From contig NC_063450.1 in assembly GCF_020379485.1 (NCBI RefSeq), positions 45,660,681 to 45,724,680 of the forward strand: DNA of 64,000 nt, written 5' to 3'. The translations under genes and the position numbers were made by a program. This stretch comes from Brassica napus. Its lineage: Eukaryota > Streptophyta > Magnoliopsida > Brassicales > Brassicaceae. The notes beneath the pieces are model-generated. The model searched no databases and was not told the origin of the DNA. It worked only from the letters and a program-made list of their open reading frames with translations. Positions 10,431 through 22,342 of this stretch are shown here, in pieces; position 1 is the first letter of the stretch; each line of letters begins with the position of its first letter.

Positions 10431-12366
10431 TCACAGGGTAGTTGGGTCACGTAAAATATCTGTAGCTTTGCATGTAGTGGCGAATCGTAACGCTTTGTGT
10501 CTTGGGGTTATCACGTATTACGTTTCGACTTTAACAAAATTTACTACTATAACTATAGATTTTTTTTGAAAAAGCAATATAAATATAGATTACGTACTAT
10601 AACTAGAGATATAAATATAAACATGCGACAGAGCATCTTTTGGAAAGTGTTGGTCGTCCCATTAGTCGAACTAAGTTTCGGCAATCTCGAGACGATCTGA
10701 TTACTGATTTCACCTTTTTATTTCTAAATTAATTTTCAAATATTCCTTCTATATTTGAAAAATGATGTTTAAAATTGTTCATACATTTGATCAAAAAAAA
10801 ATTGTTCATACATATTTTTAAAATTAATATTCACTTTTACCTATTACTTTCTTGTTTTATTTTTAATTAGTTTAGAGTTTTATTTGCTTTCCAATAAAAT
10901 TTAATCATTCAAATATTTAGATTTAAATTTATCTTTTGATTTTAAAGTAAAATACATTTATTAAAATTAGATTATCAATTTTTTATATATTCAAAAAAGT
11001 AGAACATCAATTTTTTTGTATACGTAATGAGTATTTAAAAAAAAAAAAATAAGAATATGTGTCATTTGCTTAGCGATATAATTTCACCATTTCAATCTAT
11101 ATATATATATATATTGTACTTTTTAATATTTAGACTCTGATTGTTCACAATTTAAAATTATTTTTTTCGCATGTTCGGTATTGGATTGTTTTAGAACTGT
11201 AATTTTTTATAATGATGAGTTCAAGAGTTTTTATGTGGTATTATCCTGGTTTGAATTAAATAATTTTAAAATGATATCAGTTTTATTTTAATCCTGTTCT
11301 AGTTTAGAATAAAACAGTGATGAACAAACATAATTCATTTTATAATAAACAGGGTTAAAACAACTAAGTAGAAAATAAATTTGAATCAGTAGTATTCTGA
11401 ATTAATTTGTTTTAAGGCTAAATTAATTTGCTTGGCTAAATTATTTTACAATTTCAATTTGTACATATTTTATTTTTGAAATATTTAGACTATCAATCAA
11501 AATTTAAAACTAATCATTTTCTTACGTTTATGTTTTAAGATTTATTTAACTATAACTTTTTGGAAAACTGAAAAATGATTTTTTTGAACTATAAAAATGA
11601 ATAATGATGAAATCTAGGACATACACATAATCGAAAATTCACAAAGACTTGAGTTTTTTTAACAAGATTTCATGTAAAAGTGAAAAATCATTAATTTTAT
11701 TTGTAATATATTAGAATAGTAGTATATTACGGAAAAAGTAATTGTAGGATGTTAATTTTCTATGTATTATAGATAATGCCGAATAATCACATTTGATAAC
11801 TTTCTTCATCATTTTTCTGAAACACGTTCATCTTCTTCCATGCTCCAAAAATCTCTGTATATTTTTAATGGCTACAATTTTTTTTCTTCTTTCATTTATA
11901 TTCTTTCTTACTATTAAAGCAAACATATACTTAAGCTTTGAAGATAAAAATATATAATGCAACGAATGTAATACTAATTTTAACAAAAAAGCTTTTTAAC
12001 ATAAAAAAATGAAAGTAATACTAATTTTAAAGTATTTCTTAAATGTACTGGGGCAATACTTGAAACTTTTTATAAGTATTTTTTTGTTAATTAATATTAT
12101 TTATGCAAACTCATGGGTGGATTTTTGCTTTCTTATTTGCAACAAATGTAAATACTAATTTTAAAGTGTTTGCATTTTCTCCATCTATAACAAATAGGTA
12201 ACCGAACTTTCTTTAAAATAAGTCACGAAACAAATATGAAATCAATTTATAGATACGAGAAGTATAATGTTCTTTGTTACCTTTGTTTCTGCTAACTATG
12301 GTAAAGTTTGAGGAAGCTGTGAGAATACAGAAAAACATGATTTTTTTTATCTATAAAACTGCACAG
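10431..12366. other. Gene-free AT-rich stretch
   Basis: No gene was recognised. It contains a TA microsatellite near 11099-11115 and, at 11603-11718, a block repeated at 12599-12712. Confidence 0.6.
11603..11718 (+). repeat. Dispersed direct repeat, copy 1 (partner at 12599-12712)
   Basis: About 115 bp beginning AATGATGAAATCTAGGAC recurs 1 kb downstream with few changes, including the shared stretch GAGTTTTTTTAACAAGATT. The second copy adjoins the SINE's right target duplication. Confidence 0.75.
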
Positions 12367-12381
12367 TGATGAAATCTAGGA

Positions 12382-12600
12382 GACCGAGAGTTTGTGGTCA
12401 AGTGGTAAAGAGAATGGTTTGGAATATCACCATATTTCAGGTTCAATCCACTTGTCATGCGAAATTAAGTCATATTTTCTTAGTTATCCTATACAGATAT
12501 AGACTACTGTTTTTCAGCTTATTTGAATACCCGAAAGAAGCTATATCCATAGACTGCACCTCAAGCTATATCCATAGACTGCATCTCCCAGTAAAAAAAA
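12382..12600 (+). mobile_element. tRNA-derived SINE (219 bp)
   Basis: The head carries RNA polymerase III promoter boxes: A box TGGTCAAGTGG (near 12397) and B box GGTTCAATCC (near 12440). The tail ends in an A-run at 12592-12600. A 15-bp target duplication TGATGAAATCTAGGA flanks it (12367-12381 and 12601-12615), the mark of LINE-mediated insertion. The 3' half contains a partial internal duplication of AGCTATATCCATAGACTGCA. Brassicaceae SINE families share this layout. The subfamily was not assigned. Confidence 0.85.
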
Positions 12601-12861
12601 TGATGAAATCTAGGACGCACATAATCGAAAATTCACAGCCACTTGAGTTTTTTTAACAAGATTGAATGCAAAAGTGCAAAATAATTAATTTTATTTGTAA
12701 TATATTAGAATATAATAATGACTGAACATGAATTATAATTTCCAGAGATTATGAATAAGAAGACCTTTTGCGATCATCCATGGAAACATATACAAGCATT
12801 TTATTCATACCATGATAATTTGGCCATAGAAAAAGGACGTTATCATGTGCTATTACTATTA

Positions 12862-13053
12862 GGCCATCATTATTGCTAGGACAATTTTAAGTCCTTAAAA
12901 TAAAAAAAGCAAAGGACGCAAGAGATATCAAAGGACGAAGGACGAAGGACGAGCTGGGACGTTTCTTATATAACGACTTTCTCCCTCGGTCCTAGTGTTT
13001 TTGTGGGTCCCCTGCCCTTAAGGACCGGCTGGGACGTTGCGATAATGTTGCCC
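12862..13053. mobile_element. Tourist-type MITE (192 bp)
   Basis: Inverted ends GGCCATCATTATTGC (left) and GGGCAACATTATCGC (right, other strand) lie between TTA duplications (12859-12861, 13054-13056). The interior has short purine repeats (AAGGACGAAGGACGAAGGACG) and no frame. Confidence 0.75.
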
Positions 13054-13056
13054 TTA

Positions 13057-14655
13057 GCTATAATGATTTAAGAGGTGGGTCCAATCGCTTTTTCTTTGTT
13101 TCTTTTCACTGGTTCAAGATCAAATTTATGGGGAGTATTATTGTTCTTTGACCTATCCAAAAAAGAGTTCTTTGACCCATCAAGATTCAAGAGCCGAATC
13201 TCTCACTTGCTAAGCCAAGATAACATGAAAAATGAATAAAATATATAAAAGAGATATGTAGTTCATATGTATGCATAGGCCAATTGGGGTGTTGCTTTGA
13301 TGATTGTAGGAAGGTACTTCACTTGAATAGAGGGGATTCTTCCCTTTATATTTTGGATTCTTCACAATCTAGTCTATTAGCTTTTCTTTTCATGCAATAT
13401 TTTCATGTTACTTTAAAAACTCATCCAAATCTTCCTGGATATTCCCATGTCATTATGATTCTAACTTCGTATTCTCTTTATTAAAAACCACAAAAGGAAT
13501 TGGATTCTCATAGGGTTTCGATACTCAACCATATTACGACCATGACTGCCTGGTTCTAACTTCTAAAGAGACTAATGTCTTCCATAGTTAATGTATACAA
13601 ATTCCCCAAGAATGTTTTAAAAGACGTAAAATACAAAACTTAAAACCTTTTTATATATACTAAGCAAATCATCGTTTTATATAAGAAAAATTACATGCGA
13701 AATATTCGAAATAAATCCGCGAGTATGTGGTATGGTAGTTAACTATGACAGAAATTCTGCCCCGCTTATCTTCCAAAATCTGATTTTAACTTGGAATAAC
13801 CTTGGATAAACTGAGATTAAGTTTCAGCCTGGAGCTAGTTGGATGGAATAAATCTTTCTTTTTTTAGGTAAAATGAAAAAAAAGTAAACAACTCCTCTCT
13901 AAAAATATAGATATTTTTTTCAAAATGTATTTTTTATAACAAAAATGCTATATTTTTTTATTTGTAAACAAAATTGACTTCTATATTTTGAAAAAAACAT
14001 CAATCTAACATAAAAATATATAATATTTATCTATTATAGAATTTGTTTTTGGAAAATAATTCAAATTATTTCAAAGTTTCTGAATTATATATAAAGTAGA
14101 AGTGGATTTGAATATATTTCAAAATTTCTCAAATCATTTGAGATGTCTTGAGATAAGTTGGACTCATATTTGTTACCAAATAATTGTGTTAGCTTAGTCT
14201 TTAGGTTGCAACATGCACATCTGACAGTCCCAATATGATATCAGAGTTTGAATCACTTTAAATCATCTACGATCTATTTTTATATTTTCTTAAAACTACA
14301 TTTTAAAAAATATAGATGGATTTTGTTTTGATATATGTCTCTACTACAAGAATGTTATTTTAGAGAAAAATAAACAGATTCGTTGGAAATGCTATATATA
14401 TATATAGATATATATAACACATTATGGTTCACAACATATAGCTAAAAGAATTTAATTTGACCAAAAAGAAAAGCTACAACAATTTATGATATTCAATCGT
14501 TAAATCAACAATCCTCCGAACTTATCTGTCTGATGACTATGTGACATCTCACATGATACCAGGGACTGATCTTGTATTATCTTATTTGTCAAATTGGGTA
14601 CGCTTTCCTACGACATCCTCAATTTCTCAAATACAGCGTGATTATTGGAAGGTTC
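13057..14655. other. Gene-free AT-rich stretch
   Basis: There are no recognisable genes. A 66-codon frame at 13284-13484 has no known motif. A TA-rich microsatellite lies near 14391-14417. Confidence 0.5.
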
Positions 14656-14658
14656 TTA

Positions 14659-14814
14659 GGGTGGAGTTATTAACAGAATATAAAAACCCGTCTCTTAACT
14701 TTTAACTAAAAAAGTTAAAAACCGTTTCTTAAAACTCTTATTTGAGAACCGGTTCTTAGTTTTTTTAGTTAAAAGTTAAGAGTCAAGTTCTTATATTCCG
14801 ATAAGAACTCCACC
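14659..14814. mobile_element. Tourist-type foldback MITE (156 bp)
   Basis: The ends GGGTGGAGTT and GGTGGAGTTC (inverted) lie between TTA on both sides (14656-14658, 14815-14817). The interior is strongly self-complementary: CTTAACTTTTAACTAAAAAA pairs with a later TTTTTTAGTTAAAAGTTAAG, so the transcript would fold into a long hairpin. It shares its interior with the element at 19429. Confidence 0.75.
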
Positions 14815-15151
14815 TTAAAAACTCTCCAATAATTATGCTCATATTTATCAGTTTAAAATTTTGGATCTCCGTCGGAAGTTTAACTGGAAATAAAAATGCT
14901 TTCACTTAAATAAAATTTCATCACCAGTACATCACCATATTTATCTTAGTTGTTATTTTACTTGCAAGATATTTTTAACTTATTTGATTGGTTTTTGTTG
15001 TTTTGCAGTATTTCTTTTCTCAAGACTATACATAATTTATAAAAACGTAGAACATATAGAATTCGATTTTATATATATATATATCTTTAGGTTTTTTTTT
15101 TTGCATTTATAAAAGTATCATTATTGATGGATCTCAAGATTTATTTAGAAA

Positions 15152-16887
15152 CTAGGGGCATGTCCACGCTTCGCGCGGAATATTGTTTTATTGTTGTTAA
15201 TTATTACTTTTCGGATGATATAGCTAGCTAATTATGTGATCGGCTTTATTTGCTAAAAACATTATTTGTTATTTTAATTATGTTATGTAGTAATAGGTGA
15301 TATGCTAACATATTATAATAGTACTTTATTAGTGGTGGAGTGAGTTTGTGATGTAATGCCTATTGAATTTCAATAATTTTACATTTAGGCATTTGTTGAA
15401 TTTAAGGCTAATAGTTTCAGGGTAAAAATTAATATGTTTTCTAATTATTTAAACATTACTTTTTAAAGATGTTTTGTGCTCTCTCCCTATATTTTTACAT
15501 TGAGCCATCACCATCTATGCATTTCGTTTACCTTTCCGTTATGCTGTGATTCTCGCCATCACCGAAAAAGACTCACATATGTGCTCTTGTTTTCCCTCAC
15601 CTTTTCTCCTCTTTTTCCTTAGATTTCGGCTCATGTTAGGAACTGCATCTCTTTGGGTTGGGTCAGAGTTTAGTCGTCTTTGAAGTTGTTTTCCTCGTCG
15701 TTGGCTTACCATCGATAGTCCCTTCTCGTCTTAGTTTTCAAGATATGGTTTTTGGTGATCTGACTTCTATAGCTCGAGGACGGCTCCGCGATTGAATGAT
15801 TTCGTTTTGTCTACCCTTCCATCTATGTTCCCTCATCTCGTTGCAACTTTCATGGCTGCTTGCGTCTCTGTGACTCTCCCTTTCGCCATGTTTGCCACTC
15901 TAGATTAGGATAGTGTTCTCCTCCGAATATGCTCTGTAGATTTGGAAGATTGTTTCTGGTCTCAAGTCTGGGCTCTGGTTTTTCGGGGGTTGGCTTCTGT
16001 TCTCCCTCACTCAGGTTGTTCTCTTCTTCCCTTGCTTCCCTTAGTATAAGTGTGTGGTATTAGTCTCTTGGAGCTTTGGTCCCTTCTATCCAGAGTTTTG
16101 TGATTCTTCACTTGCATAGACGTCTTGTTTGTGCTTGTTTAGTTTGTGAGGTGATTCTTACCTCTTAGCTGGTGGTTGTCCTTATCGTTCGTTATGTATG
16201 TCTCTTCCTGCTTCGTGGTGATTTTAGCCTTCTGTTGATTATTTTTCCTCTAACCCGCTTTCTTGGTTCTTTACATTGGTCTTTGATCACGCTCCTTTGT
16301 GTTCGAGCGATTGCTTTATCTCAAGATTATCTTTCTACTTTTTTCTAACTTTTGATTGTTCTGGCCAAGACACTCAATGATAAAGTGGGGTAAGTTAATT
16401 TTCGTTCTTGATCGCCTTTGAGCTCTGGACCTTTATTGAGTTAGTGTTACTTTGGTATTTTTTTCTCTATGGTTATGGAGGTTTTATGTTTAGATTATGT
16501 GTTTTGATTTAATTTGGTTAATATTAAGATAAATATATAGTTGTAAATGAAATAATAGAAAATAGTAAAAATAATAAAATAGCGAAAGTTTATGTTATTT
16601 TTAGCAGTGAATAAATTAAATATTAAAATACATTTATATTTTTTTACTTATTTCTTTATTCGTTTTGCAATTTTTTGAACAATAAAATAGATTATCAAAC
16701 TTCAAATGATGATAGTTAGTGTAAGAAGGATTAGATAGTGCATAATTAGAAAATAATGAACCAAATTGCAATAGTCTAAAAGAAGAAGGATCTAAAATGT
16801 AAAAAGACAAAAAAAGAGGATACATGTCAACAAACCCCTCTTCCACATGTCATAAGAAGAGAGAAAAGTCTACTTTATATATATAGA
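15152..16887 (-). mobile_element. Non-autonomous Helitron with GC-richer cargo
   Basis: Read on the minus strand the element starts A|TCTATATATATAAAGTAGAC (16887) and ends with a GC hairpin, CCGCGCGAAGCGTGG, shortly before CTAG|T (15152). These are Helitron hallmarks: 5' TC, 3' hairpin then CTRR, insertion between A and T, no target duplication. No Rep/helicase frame is present. The middle, about 15480-16450, is markedly less AT-rich and pyrimidine-rich on the plus strand, so it is probably captured host or retroelement DNA. Its origin was not recognised. Confidence 0.7.
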
Positions 16888-17069
16888 TAGAGTTTCGTTA
16901 CATGTATAAAAAAATTCAGGAAACGTATAGATTGATGATTATATATAAAAGTATACATATTTGATTGATAATGTAATTAAAATACAGCTATGGAATACGT
17001 AGGATATTTAAGAACAAGAGAGTGCAAAGATATCGAGGCTATAAATTTGTTATTCAAGAATTCAGATCT

Positions 17070-17394
17070 CTACTTCTTGTTCTTGGTTCCTCTTTTGTAG
17101 GTTCTCAAAAGTGAATTATAACGGTAACGACGAGTATCAGATGTTATATGATTGTCTTCAATTTTATTTCTGTTATGCTTTGGTTTGACTATGTCAGCTC
17201 GACATGGATTATCTTCTAGTTCACAATGGACCTTAATAACCATTGTGAGCATGTTATCTTCTCAAAAGTCTTAGAGACACTAGACCGAATTCTTAAACCG
17301 GATTTGGAGTAGGATAAAACCCGCCTCCAACAACTATCATTGATCCATCCACCACCACTGCATATCTAACGGAAGCTCTTCTCCTACCATCTAT
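17070..17394 (-). pseudogene. Exon-like remnant of an unrecognised gene
   Basis: On the minus strand a splice-acceptor-like TTTCATTTGTAG is followed at 17394 by a 33-residue frame (RRASVRYAVVVDGSMIVVGG in its middle) ending with TAA at 17293. Its smooth hydrophobic/glycine pattern looks like real protein. A further 60-codon frame lies at 17070-17252, and another frame lies upstream at 17734-17946. I do not recognise the family and could not join the pieces. Confidence 0.25.
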
Positions 17395-18790
17395 CTACAA
17401 ATGAAACAAATCGAGATTCCGCATTCTGAAGAAATTAATGGAGAGTTTTAGTTAAAGCATAATCATTGAAATCCATTGCATATAGGACGAAGACTACTAG
17501 AGTAGAGTCTAGCTATAGCTAAAGTTTTGAAGAAATCTAATAACCTAATCTTAGTCAGTTTTACTTAATCGTGGGATCATCATTAACCACATCAGGCTGT
17601 GCAGGTATCGAACGTGTGATGGCGATGTGGTGGAAGTAAAAGAACAAGGCCACGCGCGAATGAGCAGGGTCGCGTGAGATTCAGGGTTCTAGGGCATAGA
17701 TACGGATAAAGACAGAGGTTTATAGCAGTAGCATTATATCGGAAGAGAACAAATAAAAATCAAAAACTGAGCCTCGTGATCGGAGATTTTTTTGCAGTGA
17801 TGACTGTACTCTCTCCCCCTTGTCACGTGGGCTAAATTTTGACCACCCTTCTCAGTGACCATCAACATCACATCACTTTCTCCTTCTTCTTCGATTTTTT
17901 TTTTTGCATGGTTCAATTCTATTCCACATAAAACCGATAAATTCAAATCCTTAATTACAAATTATAAACGTATATAGATCTAGTAAACATTCGTGAGTGA
18001 CATAATATTAATTACCTTAAATAGCAATAACGTATTAACAAGAATTTGCAAGTGTGCTGGTCCAAAAGTTGTATGTTTTTCATCCGATTGACCCCACGTA
18101 TCATTTATTAACATACTTAAACATTTCAATCTCTAGTTTTTGAAAGCACATAAATGAATGATTTCATTTTAGTATGTGCTTCCAAATGTATTCATCTTAC
18201 ATTTAGCATCTACATCCGAAGTTTGGCATCCATCAACCAGCTGGCCAATATTTTTTTTACTCGATGGTTTCGATTACTTTAATTTCGTGTTTATTTATTT
18301 TGTTTTGTTCAAACAGAGATAATATACATTGTTGCATTTTTTTTTATTATTACAACAGGAGAGTATCGAATAAAAAAATATAAGAAATTAAAAACATAAA
18401 CATCAATTCCTTAATGTCTAGGGTGAATCATCCAACCATATTAGAACACTACTAGTTTGTTCCCTTTGTGTTGTATTCTATTGATATTTTTAATAATGTT
18501 TGGCGTCATGTCATCTTTGTATCTTATGATCTTTTTTTTGTAAAGGCTAATCCCTCCTTAAGGAATGTCAATTGTTTTTAAACCTGAATATAGCAAAAAA
18601 AGCTAATTAGCTCGAAATAGGTCTATTCTGAGTCATTTAATTATCAACACTCACATAGATTATTACATGTAGAGGAAGCATGTGCTATATAAGTGGAAAA
18701 TATAGATAGTGATTAAAATATAACTTGGCTATCTGAGTAACAAAATTTAAAAGCAAGTGAACCCATTTGAGTAAATGATTTAAATTAATA

Positions 18791-19153
18791 TCTTACTCTA
18801 TTAAAACAGCGGTGTGACCCATTAATAAAAAGTTATGTCCAATTAAAAATAACTGAATTTTATATAACTGCATTTAATTATATCAAAACACTAACCACGT
18901 TATAACTTTTTTACGAAAAACAGTTATCAGGTTTTCTTTGTCTGTTTTTCTTTGAAAAAACTTTTTATGATCATCAATTAATTTCCCAGTAACAAATAAC
19001 AGAAGTCAGACATGAATACAGAGTACAAACTACAATCGATCCATCTGTGGTTTCCGAAATCACTTTGTAGCTGCTTTCCTTTATTCCACTTACCGGTCTG
19101 AGACAACAAAAATTAAGACAAAGGCCCTGTAAAACACGGGTAAGGCATCCAAG
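18791..19153 (+). mobile_element. Short Helitron-like element (about 363 bp)
   Basis: It starts A|TCTTACTCTATTAAAACAG, a 5' sequence seen in Brassicaceae Helitrons. Near the other end is the hairpin CCCTGT-AAA-ACACGGG, with CCAAG|T about 10 bases on. The final CTRR is imperfect, so the 3' end is tentative. Confidence 0.45.
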
Positions 19154-19428
19154 TTTGTCGTAATTTTTTTTTGAGTTTAGAATATTTAAAACTGATGTTT
19201 TGTGGCAGATCTATGTATTTGAGACATAATTAATACTTAATCACACAACAATTTGATACTTTACAGGAAAATAGTTGATGACCGCCATGAAAATAGATTT
19301 ACAGAGTCAAACCCTAAAAAAAGATTCAAGGGAAGATGATGCAAAAATTACAATTATGCCACACATTAAAACGATAAATTAAATAAAAGCGCAAGACAAG
19401 TTTTTGTCGTATAGAACCAGGGAACTAA

Positions 19429-19527
19429 GAGCATACCAGATTTTAGTTTTTTTAGTTAAAAGTTAAGAAACAGTTTCTTAACTTCCGATAAGAATCTCAT
19501 TTTAAAAACCCCGGGTTAATCATGTTC
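19429..19527. mobile_element. Tourist-type MITE (99 bp), relative of the one at 14659
   Basis: It is bounded by TAA (19426-19428, 19528-19530), with ends GAGCAT and, inverted, GAACAT. The interior TTTTTTAGTTAAAAGTTAAG is shared with the 14659-14814 element. Confidence 0.55.
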
Positions 19528-19530
19528 TAA

Positions 19531-21009
19531 GCGATTGAGCCAACAACATTTGCCACCAGACCACCGAAATTTAATATTATTTATTCCCATGTTTATTAAT
19601 TACAAAATCCGGTTCAACCAATTCCAAGCATAATCGATTAATTTTGATTCTTAATAATTACCATAAATGACATTTCTTGATTAGTTCCTGATTTTAGTCG
19701 TTTGTAAACCAAAATCATTTTTTTTCCTTACTCACAGTTATTTTGTTTTTATTATACACACTTGCTATATTTTCTATAGCATTTATAGAAATAACTTTAC
19801 AAAAATAATTTTGGTCATTTATATTATTTCTGTTCATATTTATAATTTACATTTAAAATCTACTAAAAACTAAGTATTCTGTAAATTTTTGAAAATCCGG
19901 TTGAACATGTTTGACCAGTCCCAGTAAGCATAACAAATCAATATCCGGTTCGATTTTCAAAACATTGGTTCCAGTTCAGTTTTCTGGATAATTTTGCATA
20001 ATGTATATAAAAAAATGAATAATCCAGATTTTTCAGTATAAATATCGAGTTGTTTGAATAAAAATATCAAGTAATTCAAATAATTTGAAGGTTTTGGATT
20101 AAAAAGTATCCCAATAATTCGGTTAATAAATAGCATTTTAGGTATATTTGGTTAATTATAATTAAATATAATTAATATTTGTAGGTATACAATTTTTATT
20201 CTTAAAATTTGGGTTTGCGGATTAGTTCTGTCGTGATATATATATATATGATTTTTCTTGATTATTTATGAATTCAGTTCTGATTTAGTGGTTTCAGATA
20301 AATGTGCGTAGACCTATACAATATTTTATATAGAAATTCAAATATATTTTTTTCTTAATTTCAAAAATAAACCCAGGTTTACAAAGCGCGGATCAAAATT
20401 TAGGTTTTCTAGGTTTTTGTTTAACAATTGGGCCATGAGTCACAATATTTTAAATAAATACAACGGGGTTTTAACAACTAAAATGAGCCTTTTCATTTAC
20501 ATTGGGTCAAAATTTACAAAACTTATTTTTAATTGCATGACAAATTACTATATGTAATAATAACGTTATTATCATTATATGAAATAAATTCATGAAAATT
20601 CAGTGAAAACATATAATTGTATCTATTTAATTACTAAACAAAATTGTAACTATATTTTGTTATTTTTTTGAAAAAGTTATAACTGTTTAAGAATAAAGTG
20701 CCAAATTAATGTGTCAAATGACTATAGTACAAGTGTATAGTTATGCAACATCATAAATTCAATACAATTATTTAAAAAAATTACTTATAATTTTTTTTAA
20801 AAAAAATTACACAAATATAATTAGAAGTAAAAACAAAAATATGATTACAAAAAACACAAATATGAAAATTAAATTTCTAAAAAAATGTAAAACAAAAAAT
20901 ATACCCGTCAAAATCTAGTTACTTCGTAAAAAGCTAGTCCCTACATATTCTATTGATTTTAATTATTCGTTTACTAAAGACCTGCATATACACCTCTAAT
21001 TCTATAATC
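19531..21009. other. Gene-free stretch upstream of the GATA gene
   Basis: Very AT-rich, with a TA microsatellite near 20238-20249. No gene was seen. Any distal promoter of the GATA gene would lie here, but no specific site could be supported. Confidence 0.5.
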
Positions 21010-21017
21010 TATATATA
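21010..21017 (+). promoter_or_regulatory. Likely TATA box of the HAN gene
   Basis: TATATATA lies about 150 bp upstream of the chosen ATG at 21164. This leaves a leader of about 120 bases that contains no ATG, so no upstream reading frame competes. Confidence 0.5.
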
Positions 21018-21163
21018 GGTGTGTGCCCTCTTCTCCGTTCTTCACTTCACTCCAACGAGAACTTACTACTTGGATTGATCTCTTCATATTTTCTTTAACT
21101 TCTTTTAATTTACACTTAGGGTTTTCAAAGTTAGAGAGGGAGAGTGTGTGTGTGTTGAGAGAG

Positions 21164-22342
21164 ATGATGCATACTCCGTACAATACTTCAACACAGGGGC
21201 AATATTGTCATTATTGCGCAATGTTCCACCACCATAGCCAAAGCTGCTGCTACAACAACAACAACTCAAACGCCGGCGTTTACGAGCAGAACGGCGAAGA
21301 TTATTACTCTTCCTCCGTCGTTGACTGCACTCTATCTCTTGGCACTCCTTCCACACGTCTCTGCGAGGAGGATGAGAATCGCAGACGCACTACTTCCTAT
21401 GGTCCTTCCTCTTGCATTTCCAACTTCTGGGACTTGATTCACACCAAAAACAACAACTCCAATACGAAGCCGTCTTTTGACTTCCCTTCTTTCTCCACTG
21501 GTAATCCCATCAAGCCAACACGCGGTTGCCCCAGCGGTAACGGCGGTGGCGACTCTCTCCTCGCCCGACGCTGTGCCAATTGTGACACCACTTCGACTCC
21601 ACTCTGGAGAAATGGTCCTAGAGGCCCTAAGGTGATTAATTTCCAATAAATCATTATAAAATACTACTTATTGTTGATAATCAACACATAAAACTTGGTT
21701 ATCTTTTATTTCTTCTCTTTAACCGATATTTTACTGTATATATATAACTTCATATCGAAAGTAGCATTAAGTAAGGATTTTGATGGTTAAATAAGGTGAT
21801 TAATTTCCCACAAATTTTATTTAAAGTAGACTTTTTAAATTTCAAATGCAACCTCATATAAATAACAAAGAAAAAAACAAAGATTTTCAAAGGAGACATT
21901 TCATCCCCTTTTTGAAATATTTCCATTTATTTTATTTTTTGGGATATTGATTGTTAAATGAAATGGATGGTTTTGGAATTTACAGTCCCTATGCAACGCA
22001 TGCGGCATTCGTTTCAAGAAGGAAGAGAGAAGAACCACGGCGGCTTCAGGGAATGCCGTCGTCGGAGCCTCACCTGTAGCAGGCGATCCGTACGGACATC
22101 ATAACGCCAGCTACAACATTACCACTAGTCACAACAACAGTGGTACTTCGTGGGCTCAGCACACGACGCAGAGGGCTCCGTGCAACTATCCGGCAAACGA
22201 GATCAGGTTCATGGATGATTACAGCAGCCCTGGAGCTAATAATAACGGTGACTCTGACGGTAGCCACGGCGGCGTTCCGTTTCTTTCGTGGAGGCTAAAT
22301 GTAGCAGATAGGGCAAGTCTTGTCAATGACTTTACGAGATGA
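21164..22342 (+). CDS. HAN: GATA transcription factor HANABA TARANU type (GATA18)
   Basis: Two exons: 21164-21631 and 21986-22342, 274 residues. The GT donor at 21632 and the TTTACAG acceptor join in phase 0 exactly inside the zinc finger (after GPRGPK, before SLCNAC), the expected intron place. The N-terminus carries the HAN-specific motif (GQYCHYCAMFHHHSQSCC, residues about 12-29). The class-B GATA finger is C137-x2-C140-x18-C159-x2-C162, followed by a basic tail (RFKKEERR). The C-terminus VPFLSWRLNVADRASLV also matches HAN from memory. In Arabidopsis HAN acts in the nucleus and sets boundaries in shoot and flower meristems and in the embryo. The start is the first ATG after the TATA box. 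A longer open frame to 21023 has no ATG. Orthology is strongly supported, and neighbours agree with the Arabidopsis order. Confidence 0.95.

Noticed and set aside
21023..21163. Upstream extension of the HAN frame
   Set aside because: It has no ATG, since the frame opens with GTG, and it overlaps the leader just after the TATA box. The family N-terminus begins at 21164.
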